Part shown: one piece after another, positions 9,109 to 17,398 of the stretch
Layout: every line of letters starts with the position of its first letter
Numbering within the stretch: the first letter of the stretch is position 1
Assembly: GCF_030296915.1 (NCBI RefSeq)
Contig: NZ_AP028031.1
Coordinates: 1,607,501-1,671,500, forward strand
Length of the DNA: 64,000 nucleotides
Source of the DNA: Anaerostipes hadrus ATCC 29173 = JCM 17467
Lineage (GTDB): Bacteria; Bacillota; Clostridia; Lachnospirales; Lachnospiraceae
Reading direction: 5' to 3'
Translations under genes and position numbers: made by a program
Notes under the pieces: generated by a model
Seen by the model: only the letters and a program-made list of their open reading frames with translations
The model's database searches: none
Told to the model about the DNA's origin: nothing

Positions 9109-10152
9109 TTATTGATTTATATAAATCTTGTCAAACAACGCTCCATCTTCAAAATATTTCTTGTAAGCCTGATCCCATCCTCCAAAATCACTGATCTTAT
9201 ATAGTTTCATGTTCAGATTAAATTTACCTTGATACTGTTTTAAGATTCTTTCATTCGATGGCCGGTATCCTTCTTCGGCTGCGAGTTTCTGTGCTTTGTC
9301 ACTGTAGAGATATTTTAAATACTCTGTTGCGATCTTCTTTGTTCCATTGACCTTTACGTTATCATCAACAAGGCTTACACTTGGCTGTGCCAAGATACTG
9401 ATGCTTGGTGTAATGATCTCGTATTTATCTGGATAATTCTTAACTGTCTGAATTGCTTCATTCTCCCATGCGATCAAGACATCACCTTTTTTATTTTCTA
9501 CAAAGGTTGTCGTAGAACCTCTGGCTCCTGAATCCATAACAGATACATTCTGATATAATTTTGTCAGGAATTGTTCTTCCTTTTTCTGATCGTGATAAGT
9601 ATCAATCGCATAACCATAAGCTGCTAAGAAGTTCCAGCAGGCACCCCCGCTGCTCTTTGGATCTGGTGTGATGACTTCCACTCCTTTTTTGATCAAGTCT
9701 TTCCAGTCTTTGATGCTTTTCTTGTTTCCTTTTCTTACAAGAAAGACGATCGTTGACGTATATGGTGCAGAATCATTTGAAAATCTCTTCTGCCACCCTT
9801 TATTTATAAGTCCTGTCTGTTCGATCAGCGAAATATCATGTTCTAAGGCCAGTGTTACAACATCACCATTGCTTCCTTCTACTACTGATCTTGCCTGACT
9901 TCCAGAACCACCGTGGGACTGGATCACTTCGACTTTCTTTCCATATTTGTCTTTATAATATTTGATAAAATCTTTGTTGTATTTCTCATAAAACTCTCTT
10001 GTCGGATCATAAGAGACATTTGTGATCGTAAGATTTTCTTTTCTCTTATTTCCACATCCTGCCATAGAAACCATAAGAATCATACAGAAACTTAAAAGGA
10101 TCATTTTCTTACAGATATTCTTTTCTATGGTTCTTTGTTGTCTTATTTTCAT
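9109..10152 (-). CDS. sbp: Sulfate-binding lipoprotein of ABC transporter
   Basis: Extracellular solute-binding lipoprotein of 347 residues. A basic N-terminus and hydrophobic stretch lead to the lipobox SMAGC (Cys at about 33), so it should be lipid-anchored outside the membrane. Family signatures of sulfate/thiosulfate binding proteins are NVSYDPTREFYEKYNKDF and SHGGSGSQARSVVEG, then TPDPKSSGGACWNFLAAYGY; these loops hydrogen-bond the sulfate. It is the first gene of the operon, which starts at a consensus promoter about 58 bases upstream. It could also bind thiosulfate; the sequence does not separate the two. Confidence 0.93.
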   Translation of the reverse strand: MKIRQQRTIEKNICKKMILLSFCMILMVSMAGCGNKRKENLTITNVSYDPTREFYEKYNKDFIKYYKDKYGKKVEVIQSHGGSGSQARSVVEGSNGDVVTLALEHDISLIEQTGLINKGWQKRFSNDSAPYTSTIVFLVRKGNKKSIKDWKDLIKKGVEVITPDPKSSGGACWNFLAAYGYAIDTYHDQKKEEQFLTKLYQNVSVMDSGARGSTTTFVENKKGDVLIAWENEAIQTVKNYPDKYEIITPSISILAQPSVSLVDDNVKVNGTKKIATEYLKYLYSDKAQKLAAEEGYRPSNERILKQYQGKFNLNMKLYKISDFGGWDQAYKKYFEDGALFDKIYINQ

Positions 10153-10209
10153 GGTTTCTTCTCCTTTATTTTAATTCCATACTATTTCTGTATGTTTTGT
10201 ATGAATTGG

Positions 10210-10238
10210 ATTATATAAGATTTCTGTATACATGTCAA
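10210..10238 (-). promoter_or_regulatory. Consensus SigA promoter of the sulfate operon
   Basis: On the minus strand TTGACA (10233-10238) and TATAAT (10210-10215) are separated by exactly 17 bases. ATACAGAAAT occurs in the spacer and again about 35 bases downstream, where it sits within CATAC-N7-GTATG followed by GGAATTA. This could be an operator for a cysteine-responsive repressor, by analogy with CymR sites that contain GGAATTA. The operator is inference; the promoter match is direct. Confidence 0.75.
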
Positions 10239-10315
10239 CAAATATCGTTATAAAAATTTATAATAACTGATTCAAAGAAATTTTTATTATGTTCATCTTT
10301 GCTCATAAAAGCACG

Positions 10316-10363
10316 AAAAAAAGACGTTTTGACATATGTTTTCAATACGTCAAAACGTCTTTC
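10316..10363 (-). terminator. Rho-independent terminator
   Basis: A 14-bp perfect stem, AAAGACGTTTTGAC (10320-10333) with its complement (10349-10362), and a 15-base loop, followed on the minus strand by a T-run. It lies 10 bases past the stop of the lipoprotein gene starting at 11254. Confidence 0.85.
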
Positions 10364-10372
10364 TTTCATTTA

Positions 10373-11254
10373 TTATTTCATATATTTTTTCAGATTCTTC
10401 TTTTGTTTGTCACTGATCTGATAAAAAGTCTGTTTTCCATTCTTATCTTCGATTCCAATGACAGTACGATCTCCGAGAAGTATTTTTGTTAATGCACCAC
10501 TTGTATAGAAACGATACTCATTCCATGAGGCTGTATCCAGTGTGGCATCTTTTCCAGATAACTTCTTCGCTTTCTCAATAATCTTAGATACTTTGATCGC
10601 TGTATCATTAAATTTCATCTTCTTATCTGTTACAACGATCTGGGCATCTGCAATTCTTGCTGCTACGTTACTGTAATTCTTCTGCTCTTTGGCATCGATC
10701 AACGCATCTCCAACGGTTGAAGCACCATTATATGAGTAAACATTCTCTGGAATCTCATCAAACACAATATAACTGTCACCATATACTTTGAATTCAAACG
10801 TTGTATTATCTTCATCAATCAACGCATAAGAATAACTTTGTTTATACTGCTTCTCTACATCGGTTGGTGTGATTCCGATCATTCGATTACATCCAGTTAC
10901 AATCTTCTTTACATATTTGCAGACAGGAATATTCGTTACTGCAAAACTCTGATTCTTGATCGTATTCGTTGCAAAGTCAACTTTAATGATCCTGCTGTCT
11001 TTGACACGGCTTTTGTAGTCTGCAATCTTTTGATCTCCAGAAGTTGCATGGATTGCTTTGATCTTCTTATTTAGTGAATTTGTTTTTTTCTTTTCTTCTT
11101 TTAACTGAACAGACAGTTTATCTCTTTCATCTTTAAGACTCTGATAATATTTTGATTCCACGACAGCATCTTTTGACGGCTTAAAGCATCCCGTCATCAT
11201 CACGCTGCTCATTGCGATCACCGCTGCTGTTAGTATATATTTTGCACCTTTCAT
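10373..11254 (-). CDS. Lipoprotein of unknown function
   Basis: A 293-residue predicted lipoprotein. The signal sequence MKGAKYILTAAVIAMSSVMM ends in the lipobox MTGC (Cys about 23). A coiled-coil-like stretch rich in K/E (about 38-65, LKDERDKLSVQLKEEKKK) follows, then a mixed alpha/beta region without a motif I recognise. The start at 11254 has GGAGGG 6-7 bases upstream; an ATG five codons earlier overlaps that site. It has its own terminator downstream and follows a beta-helix transferase-like gene by 23 bases, so the two may be co-transcribed. No function is claimed. Confidence 0.75.
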   Translation of the reverse strand: MKGAKYILTAAVIAMSSVMMTGCFKPSKDAVVESKYYQSLKDERDKLSVQLKEEKKKTNSLNKKIKAIHATSGDQKIADYKSRVKDSRIIKVDFATNTIKNQSFAVTNIPVCKYVKKIVTGCNRMIGITPTDVEKQYKQSYSYALIDEDNTTFEFKVYGDSYIVFDEIPENVYSYNGASTVGDALIDAKEQKNYSNVAARIADAQIVVTDKKMKFNDTAIKVSKIIEKAKKLSGKDATLDTASWNEYRFYTSGALTKILLGDRTVIGIEDKNGKQTFYQISDKQKKNLKKYMK

Positions 11255-11277
11255 ATGGTTTCCCTCCATTACAGGTC

Positions 11278-11946
11278 CTATCGTTTTTGAGCGATCTCTC
11301 CTGCGTTCTTATAGATGCTGTTTGGTGCGATACATCCACGTACCATAGATAATGGATAAATATTGGTATCATGACCAACCACTGATCCTGGATTCAAGAT
11401 AGTTCCGCATCCTACTTCTACACGAGAACTTAAGATCGCACCGATCTTCTTTCTTCCAGTCTCAATCTTTTCTTCTCCGTTTTTGATCACAACGTTTGTC
11501 TTGTCAGATTTTACATTCGATGTGATGGATCCAGCTCCCATATGAGACTTATATCCTAAAATAGAATCTCCTACATAATTGTAATGAGGCACCTGAACAT
11601 TATTAAATAAAATATCATTCTTGATCTCTGTAGAATTTCCTACAACACATCCTGCCCCGATCAATGCATTTCCTCTGATAAATGCTCCTGGGCGCACTTC
11701 TGTATCTGGACCAATGATCGCTGGTCCATTGATCGTTGCTGTCTTGGCGATCGTTGCACTTTTCGCGATCCATACATCTTCTTCTACCTGATCATATTCA
11801 TCTACTGATAGTGTTGGTCCAACTTCCAGTACAAAATCTTTGATCAATGGAAGAATCTCCCATGGATACGTTGTCTGTTCAAATAATTGAGCTGCAATTG
11901 TCTGATCTAAATCCTGAAAGAATTCTTTGTTTGTTAATTCTACCAT
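11278..11946 (-). CDS. Left-handed beta-helix (hexapeptide repeat) nucleotidyl/acyltransferase-like protein
   Basis: 222 residues. From about residue 55 on there are imperfect hexapeptide repeats (IAKSATIAKTATINGPAIIG, VRPGAFIRGNALIGAGCVVG), the hallmark of a left-handed parallel beta helix. The stretch around NYVGDSILGYKSHMGAGS resembles the acetyltransferase half of GlmU. The N-terminal nucleotidyltransferase (Rossmann-like) domain of GlmU is absent; about 50 helical residues replace it. It may be a sugar acyltransferase or a non-enzymatic scaffold. The substrate is unknown. Confidence 0.75.
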   Translation of the reverse strand: MVELTNKEFFQDLDQTIAAQLFEQTTYPWEILPLIKDFVLEVGPTLSVDEYDQVEEDVWIAKSATIAKTATINGPAIIGPDTEVRPGAFIRGNALIGAGCVVGNSTEIKNDILFNNVQVPHYNYVGDSILGYKSHMGAGSITSNVKSDKTNVVIKNGEEKIETGRKKIGAILSSRVEVGCGTILNPGSVVGHDTNIYPLSMVRGCIAPNSIYKNAGEIAQKR

Positions 11947-12001
11947 CTGATTTTACCTCTTTCTGTTCTTATTATCTGTTTCAATCCACAGTCTGTAATT
12001 T

Positions 12002-12754
12002 TCATTTGAAATCCAACTCGATCGGACAGTGATCTGATCCCATCACATCTGTTAAGATCTTCGCATCACTGATACGATCTTTTAAACACTCTGATACAAT
12101 AAAATAGTCAATGCGCCACCCTGCGTTATTCTTTCTCGCATTGAAGCGGTAAGACCACCAGGAATAGATTCCTGTCTGGTCTGGGTATAAATAACGGAAG
12201 GTATCGATAAATCCATTGCTAAGGATTGTTCTCATTTTTTCACGTTCTTCATCCGTGAAACCAGCATTTTTTCTATTTGTCTTTGGGTTCTTAAGATCGA
12301 TCTCCTCGACTGCAACATTCAGATCTCCACAAAAGATCACTGGCTTTTTCTCTTCTAACTTCTTCAAATAAGCAAGAAAATCCTCTTCCCACTTCATTCG
12401 ATAAGAAAGCCTTGCCAGTTCACTTTGTGAATTCGGTGTATACACTGTGATAAAGTAATAATCTTTAAACTCCAGTGTGATCACACGTCCTTCCTGATCA
12501 TGTTCTTCTATCCCAAGACCATAAAAAACGCTGATCGGTTCTTCTTTTGTAAAAATGCCTGTTCCTGAATATCCCTTCTTCACTGCATAATTCCAGTACT
12601 GGTGATATCCCGGAAGATTCAGGTCAAGCTGGCCTTCCTGCATCTTACTTTCCTGAATGCAGAAAATATCGGCATCTGTCTCATTGAAAAAATCCAAAAA
12701 TCCTTTCTTCACACATGCTCTGATCCCATTGACATTCCATGATATGAATTTCAT
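12002..12754 (-). CDS. xth: Exodeoxyribonuclease III / AP endonuclease
   Basis: Base-excision repair enzyme that cleaves at abasic sites and removes 3' blocks. Of 250 residues, [13 protein letters not shown] begins the family fold. IQESKMQ (about 33-39) supplies the metal-binding Glu, GDLNVA (about 142) the Asp-Asn pair, and GSDHCPIEL near the C-terminus the catalytic His. It follows the EamA gene directly (start codon one base after the stop) with GGAGG upstream, so the two are co-transcribed. Nothing unusual is seen. Confidence 0.95.
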   Translation of the reverse strand: MKFISWNVNGIRACVKKGFLDFFNETDADIFCIQESKMQEGQLDLNLPGYHQYWNYAVKKGYSGTGIFTKEEPISVFYGLGIEEHDQEGRVITLEFKDYYFITVYTPNSQSELARLSYRMKWEEDFLAYLKKLEEKKPVIFCGDLNVAVEEIDLKNPKTNRKNAGFTDEEREKMRTILSNGFIDTFRYLYPDQTGIYSWWSYRFNARKNNAGWRIDYFIVSECLKDRISDAKILTDVMGSDHCPIELDFK

Positions 12755-13618
12755 CTAATTTCCTCCACGTCTCTTATTATAAAGAAACATAATCACTCCT
12801 GCTGCAATGATCACACAATATCCTACAAAACTCAGCATATCTGGAAGCTGTCCAAAAACGAGAAGCCCCATAATTGCTGAGAACATGATCTGTGTGTAAT
12901 CATATACAGAAATTTCCCTTGCTGGTGCATACGTATATGCCGCTGTGACTCCAAACTGTCCTCCTGCAGCAGCTAATCCTGTTAATAACAAAAAGAATAT
13001 CTGCCTTGCTGAAATCGGATGAAAATCCATGATCAAATATGGTACACACGCCAACATAGAAAATGTTGAGAAGAAAAGCACGATCATTGGTCCTCTTTCT
13101 CCTCTAAGTCCAAGTTTTCTCACACAGGTATATGCAAAACCTGCACACATTCCCCCTGCAAAGCCGATCACAGCTGCTGGTGTCATCCCGCCTGCGAAAC
13201 TTGGTTTTACAATAAATAAACTACCGACAAAAGCTGCGATCACACATGCGCATTGTGTCGGTGTGATCTTCTCTTTCAGTACTAAATAAGAAAATACAAT
13301 AACAAAAAATGGCGATAACTTATTTAGACATGAAGCATCTGAAAGCACCAGGTGATCTACCGCATAAAAGTTGCAGAAAATACCTAAGGTCCCAAAAAGG
13401 GACCTTAGAATAAACCAATGCAAATTTCTTTTCTGAATCTGAATCTTTTCCTTGCTACGAATGATCATAATAAATGCCATGACCGCCGCAACTAAATTGC
13501 GGAAAAAACTCTTCTCGATCGCTGGAAGATCTCCTGACAGCTTTAAAAACAATGCCATAAGGGCAAAGGAAAAAGCTGACAGTATGATGCATATAATTCC
13601 ACGATTCTTATCTTTCAT
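12755..13618 (-). CDS. DMT superfamily (EamA-type) transporter
   Basis: Integral membrane protein of 287 residues with about ten hydrophobic segments in two EamA repeats. The first begins IICIILSAFSFALMALFLKL and the second follows the glycine-rich AAVIGFAGGMCAGFAYTCVR. EamA proteins usually export metabolites or drugs; the substrate cannot be predicted. The gene lies 7 bases after efp and is followed immediately by xth. An exact 10-bp inverted repeat (13384-13393 with 13399-13408) occurs inside the coding region. Confidence 0.85.
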   Translation of the reverse strand: MKDKNRGIICIILSAFSFALMALFLKLSGDLPAIEKSFFRNLVAAVMAFIMIIRSKEKIQIQKRNLHWFILRSLFGTLGIFCNFYAVDHLVLSDASCLNKLSPFFVIVFSYLVLKEKITPTQCACVIAAFVGSLFIVKPSFAGGMTPAAVIGFAGGMCAGFAYTCVRKLGLRGERGPMIVLFFSTFSMLACVPYLIMDFHPISARQIFFLLLTGLAAAGGQFGVTAAYTYAPAREISVYDYTQIMFSAIMGLLVFGQLPDMLSFVGYCVIIAAGVIMFLYNKRRGGN

Positions 13619-13625
13619 AACAAGA

Positions 13626-14183
13626 TTATACTCTTGAAGAATATTCTCCAGTTCTTGTATCGATCTTTAACGTATCACCTTCGTTAACGAATAATGGTAC
13701 CATTACCTGAGCACCTGTTTCAACGATACATGGTTTTGTAGCACCCTGTGCTGTGTTTCCTTTTTCTCCTGGTTCACATTCTGTAACAAGTAATTCTACA
13801 GAGATTGGTGGCTCAACCTGGAATGCATTTCCTGCGTGAGAAACGATCGTAACGTTTTCGTTTTCTTTAACGAATTTTAAAGAATCTCCGATAACATCTG
13901 GTCCTAATGCGATCTGATCAAATGTTTCGTTATCCATGAAGTAGAATAATTCTCCATCATTGTACAGATACTGCATTTCTTTACGTTCGATATGAGCGTT
14001 TTCAAATTTCTCTGTTGGACGGAATGTTTTCTCAACAACTCCACCGTTCTTGATATTTTTTAATTTACAACGTACGAACGCTGCTCCCTTTCCAGGTTTT
14101 ACATGCTGGAATTCGATGATCTGGTAAATATTATTCTCGAACTGAATTGTTAATCCATTCTTAAAATCTCCTGCTGTAACCAT
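13626..14183 (-). CDS. efp: Elongation factor P
   Basis: Translation factor that relieves ribosome stalling at polyproline, 185 residues, the usual length. The loop [14 protein letters not shown] places the tip lysine at residue 32. The C-terminal [13 protein letters not shown] is the EF-P signature. AAGGAGG lies about 9 bases before the start. The tip lysine is present; whether it is modified cannot be judged, since no EpmA/EpmB- or YmfI-type gene is in the window. Confidence 0.97.
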   Translation of the reverse strand: MVTAGDFKNGLTIQFENNIYQIIEFQHVKPGKGAAFVRCKLKNIKNGGVVEKTFRPTEKFENAHIERKEMQYLYNDGELFYFMDNETFDQIALGPDVIGDSLKFVKENENVTIVSHAGNAFQVEPPISVELLVTECEPGEKGNTAQGATKPCIVETGAQVMVPLFVNEGDTLKIDTRTGEYSSRV

Positions 14184-14247
14184 ATTATAATTGTCCTCCT
14201 TAAATTATATCTTTTTTTATTTTATCTTAAATCTATAGTTGAATCAA

Positions 14248-15432
14248 CTATTTATTTGCTAATTTATAGATTTCGTATATGTCATTCTCATCACAGACCT
14301 TAAAAGAACCGATCGTTCTGGTTCCTTCATAGGAACATCCATGTGCCATTTTCTTCACTTCTTCGTCTGTTTTTGAACCAATTTCTTTCGCCTCACGAAA
14401 ACTTGTCGGCATATTAAGTGATGCAAAATATGTAACTGTTTTTCGGATTCCTTCCTGTGCTGCCTTCACATCGTCAGCTTCTTCTACATTCCAGACTCTT
14501 CTTGCATACTGCGCAAATCTGGCTGGTTTTGCATCATATACATAAGTTGCCCATGCTCCCCAGACAGCGGATAAACTTGCCCCATGTGCAATATCAAACT
14601 TCGCACTCAGTTCATGTCCTAACTGATGCACTGCAAAGTCTTTCTCAGCTCCAAGTCCTGTAATTCCGTTGTGTGAAAGACTTCCTGCCCACATGATCTC
14701 ACTCATCGCATTATAATCGTGTGAATCCTTAATCGCAACCGCACCATTTCTGATCACTGTACGAAGCAGACCTTCTGCAATCTCGTCTGTCAGTTCATTA
14801 TTCTCTGTCTGTGTAAAATAACGATCCAATGTATGCATCATAATATCCACAATGCCGCATCCTACCTGATACTTTGGTAATGTATACGTAAGTTCAGGAT
14901 TCATGATCGCAAATGCCGGGCGGTTGAAATCTGTGGAAAGACCTCTCTTGATCTTCGTCTCTTCATTCGTAAGTACTGCTGAATCGCTTGTCTCACTTCC
15001 TGCCGCTGCAAGTGTTAATACAACTCCAACAGGAAGAGATCTCTTCACTGTCTGTTTCTTAGACCAGAATTCCCAGATATCTGTATCCGGATTCGCTGTT
15101 CCATGTGCAACAGCCTTTGAGGTATCGATCACACTTCCTCCACCTACTGCCAATACAAAGTCTGTTCCAAATTCAATGGATTTCTTCACTGCTTCTCTCG
15201 CAAATGAAAGCCTTGGATTCGGCTTTACTCCTCCAACTGTCATATATTCAAGACCGGCTTCTTCTAATGAATCAGTTACCTCATCAAGTAAGCCACTTCT
15301 TACAACACTTCCTCCACCATATACAACGAATACTTTAGAAGCTTTCAAGCTTTTCGCAAGTTCTCCTGCCTGCTTCTGTGTCTCTTTTCCAAAAATGATT
15401 CTTGTTGGTGTATACTGGGTAAATCCATGCAT
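14248..15432 (-). CDS. Iron-containing (group III) alcohol dehydrogenase
   Basis: NAD(P)H-dependent dehydrogenase of the butanol dehydrogenase (BdhA/YqhD-like) type, 394 residues. The nucleotide-binding GGGSVVR (about 45) and GGGSVIDTSKAVAHG (about 97) are present. The metal ligands lie in the D...H...H pattern including HQLGHELSAKFDIAHGASLSAVW (given here only as key residues H-x3-H and H-G). The start at 15432 has GGAGG 8 bases before it and is preferred over an ATG five codons upstream. It probably reduces aldehydes to alcohols in fermentation. The exact substrate is unknown. Confidence 0.9.
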   Translation of the reverse strand: MHGFTQYTPTRIIFGKETQKQAGELAKSLKASKVFVVYGGGSVVRSGLLDEVTDSLEEAGLEYMTVGGVKPNPRLSFAREAVKKSIEFGTDFVLAVGGGSVIDTSKAVAHGTANPDTDIWEFWSKKQTVKRSLPVGVVLTLAAAGSETSDSAVLTNEETKIKRGLSTDFNRPAFAIMNPELTYTLPKYQVGCGIVDIMMHTLDRYFTQTENNELTDEIAEGLLRTVIRNGAVAIKDSHDYNAMSEIMWAGSLSHNGITGLGAEKDFAVHQLGHELSAKFDIAHGASLSAVWGAWATYVYDAKPARFAQYARRVWNVEEADDVKAAQEGIRKTVTYFASLNMPTSFREAKEIGSKTDEEVKKMAHGCSYEGTRTIGSFKVCDENDIYEIYKLANK

Positions 15433-15484
15433 TCGCTCATCCTCCATCTGCCCATAAACAGGGGCAAAACTTGTATGTTACTGA

Positions 15485-16267
15485 TTAATCTGCATCTCTT
15501 GTTAACTTCACAACGATCTCTTCTGCGATCTCTTCCACAGTCTTATAATCTGTGTTCACTACAACATCTGCTGCCGCTTCGTACTTTGGACGGCGTTGTT
15601 CCATCATATTAGAAATAAATTCAGTATTCTTATTCCCACGTAATAATGGTCTATCATCATTGTCTTTGACACGCTCTAAGATCACTTCTGGAGATGCTGT
15701 TAATAAAACGACCTTTCCATTCTTCTTCATCTCAGCAACGTTCTCATCACGAAGCGCAACTCCACCACCACAGGAGATGATCTGGTTATTCTTCTTCTGA
15801 AGCTCGATCAAAAGGTTTGTCTCACAGTTTCTGAAATATGTCTCTCCATATTCTTCAAAAATCTTATTGATAGACATTCCTTCTTTCTTCACGATCTCTT
15901 CATCCATCTCTACCTGTGGAGATGCAAGGATCTTACTTAGATATGTAGAAACAGTACTCTTACCTGCTCCCATAAATCCGATCAATAAGATGTTATGTGT
16001 AAATAATGTCTTTGCCTGAATTCTTCTGCTGTTTTCTACAATATAAGTAAATATATCAAGAATCTCATCCTTATAGGTATTCTCATCCACATGTGTGAGC
16101 AGCATCTTACGCTGTCTCTTTTCCTGTTCTGGCTGAAGGATTGGCAATCCATTCTCTTTCTTGTAGACCATGATCTCTTTGATGATATCCATTCTCTCTT
16201 CTAATACAGAGACAATCTTCTTATCACACAGATCTAATCTCTCTCTAATCTCTTCTAACTGACTCAT
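15485..16267 (-). CDS. Fused chorismate mutase - shikimate kinase
   Basis: A 260-residue two-domain protein. Residues 1-85 form an AroQ-type chorismate mutase helix bundle (LEEIRERLDLCDKKIVSVLEERMDIIKEI..YKKENGLPILQPEQEKR). Residues 90-260 form shikimate kinase with Walker A GFMGAGKST, FRNCETNLL, the SCGGGVALR loop and RPLLRGN. It therefore joins two non-consecutive steps of aromatic amino acid synthesis: shikimate to shikimate-3-phosphate, and chorismate to prephenate. Only a short gap separates it from the alcohol dehydrogenase gene downstream. It may compete for shikimate with the catabolic-looking genes at 20-31 kb. Confidence 0.9.
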   Translation of the reverse strand: MSQLEEIRERLDLCDKKIVSVLEERMDIIKEIMVYKKENGLPILQPEQEKRQRKMLLTHVDENTYKDEILDIFTYIVENSRRIQAKTLFTHNILLIGFMGAGKSTVSTYLSKILASPQVEMDEEIVKKEGMSINKIFEEYGETYFRNCETNLLIELQKKNNQIISCGGGVALRDENVAEMKKNGKVVLLTASPEVILERVKDNDDRPLLRGNKNTEFISNMMEQRRPKYEAAADVVVNTDYKTVEEIAEEIVVKLTRDAD

Positions 16268-16383
16268 CTTCTTGTTCTTTCCTTTTCTATACTAAATGTC
16301 CCCATACTTCTCAGATAATGAAGTGCGGTCTTGTTCAGTATATCATACATTCCTATATTTTTTCAATTCATTGCTTCTATAAT

Positions 16384-17271
16384 TTAGGCAAATTCACTTT
16401 GATCTGTGATAAATGAAATAAAATCTTTCACAACCGGTGTCAGATATTTTTCTTTTTTTAGTACAAGATATATATATCGTTCGATCTCTGGTGATATGAT
16501 CGGACGAACACACACATCCATTGTATCAAGAAGCGGAATCTTTGGAACGATCGCAATTCCAAATCCTGCTGCAACAAGCCCTGCAACAGAAGAATCTTCT
16601 TCCCCTTCATATGCGATCGTTGGTTGCCTTTTAATCCTTGAAAAATAACTGTCGATCACTGGCCTTAATCCACTGTTCTTTGTAAAATATACGTAATCAT
16701 ATTCAACTGTATCCAGAAGATCGATTTCTTCCTTTTGAGCCAATGGATGGTCCTTTGGTGTGATCAAAACCAGTTCTTCCTGACCAACCGGAATAAATTC
16801 AAGTTCATCTTCCCCTTCCACATAAGAAGAAAATGCAAGATCATATTTCCCATCTTTTAATTCTTCCACGATTTTCTTCGTCGTTCCCTGTCCAAATGAA
16901 AAATGAATATGATTCTTCCCTTTTTCTTCCAGATAACCTTTGATCAGATTTGGAATAAAATGACTTCCCAAAGTAAAGATATACCCCATATCAATAAATC
17001 CACCGCTGGTTCCTGATGTTTCTGTTACCACCCTTTTTCCTTCATCCAACATATCCAGCGACTGCTCCACATAACGTAAAAACAACGCTCCATATTTCGT
17101 TAATTTTGCATTTCTCCCCTGTTTTTCGAATAATTTCACTCCTAATTCACTCTCAAGACATGAGATCGCATGACTTAAACTTGGCTGCGTAATGGACAGC
17201 ATATCTGCAGTTCTAGTATAGTGTTCTTCCTTAGCTAATGCCCGAAAATAGTACAAATGATTCAAATTCAT
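16384..17271 (-). CDS. LysR-family regulator, divergent from the first enoate reductase gene
   Basis: 295 residues. The N-terminal winged HTH (about 1-60, LSITQPSLSHAISCLESELG) is followed by a LysR substrate-binding domain (about 90-290). AAAGGG precedes the ATG. It is transcribed away from the flavin reductase at 17399, and the 127-base gap between them contains an inverted repeat CATAAA-N5-TTTATG (17291-17307) of the T-N11-A type. Its closest relative in the window is the LysR protein at 28075, which sits next to the paralogous reductase. The ligand is unknown; a quinate/shikimate pathway intermediate is a guess from context. Confidence 0.88.
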   Translation of the reverse strand: MNLNHLYYFRALAKEEHYTRTADMLSITQPSLSHAISCLESELGVKLFEKQGRNAKLTKYGALFLRYVEQSLDMLDEGKRVVTETSGTSGGFIDMGYIFTLGSHFIPNLIKGYLEEKGKNHIHFSFGQGTTKKIVEELKDGKYDLAFSSYVEGEDELEFIPVGQEELVLITPKDHPLAQKEEIDLLDTVEYDYVYFTKNSGLRPVIDSYFSRIKRQPTIAYEGEEDSSVAGLVAAGFGIAIVPKIPLLDTMDVCVRPIISPEIERYIYLVLKKEKYLTPVVKDFISFITDQSEFA

Positions 17272-17290
17272 AATCTATTCCCTTTCAATT

Positions 17291-17307
17291 CATAAAATTT
17301 ATTTATG
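17291..17307. promoter_or_regulatory. Candidate LysR operator
   Basis: CATAAA-ATTTA-TTTATG is a perfect 6-bp inverted repeat around a 5-base centre and contains a T-N11-A core. It lies between the LysR start (17271) and the -35 box of the reductase promoter. Assignment rests on position and symmetry only. Confidence 0.5.
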
Positions 17308-17328
17308 GATAGTATACCATATTCTTCA

Positions 17329-17357
17329 TTGCATTTATATATCTACTTTGCTATAAT
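17329..17357 (+). promoter_or_regulatory. SigA-type promoter of the first enoate reductase
   Basis: TTGCAT (17329-17334) and TATAAT (17352-17357) are separated by 17 bases. The start codon is 42 bases downstream and is preceded by TTGGAGGA. Confidence 0.7.
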
Positions 17358-17398
17358 TATTTTTAGAAAACTATTAAACAAATTGGAGGATCATAATT

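Noticed and set aside
10153..10209. Riboswitch in the sbp leader
   Set aside because: Only short repeats and an inverted pentamer are present in about 57 bases, too small for a known riboswitch.
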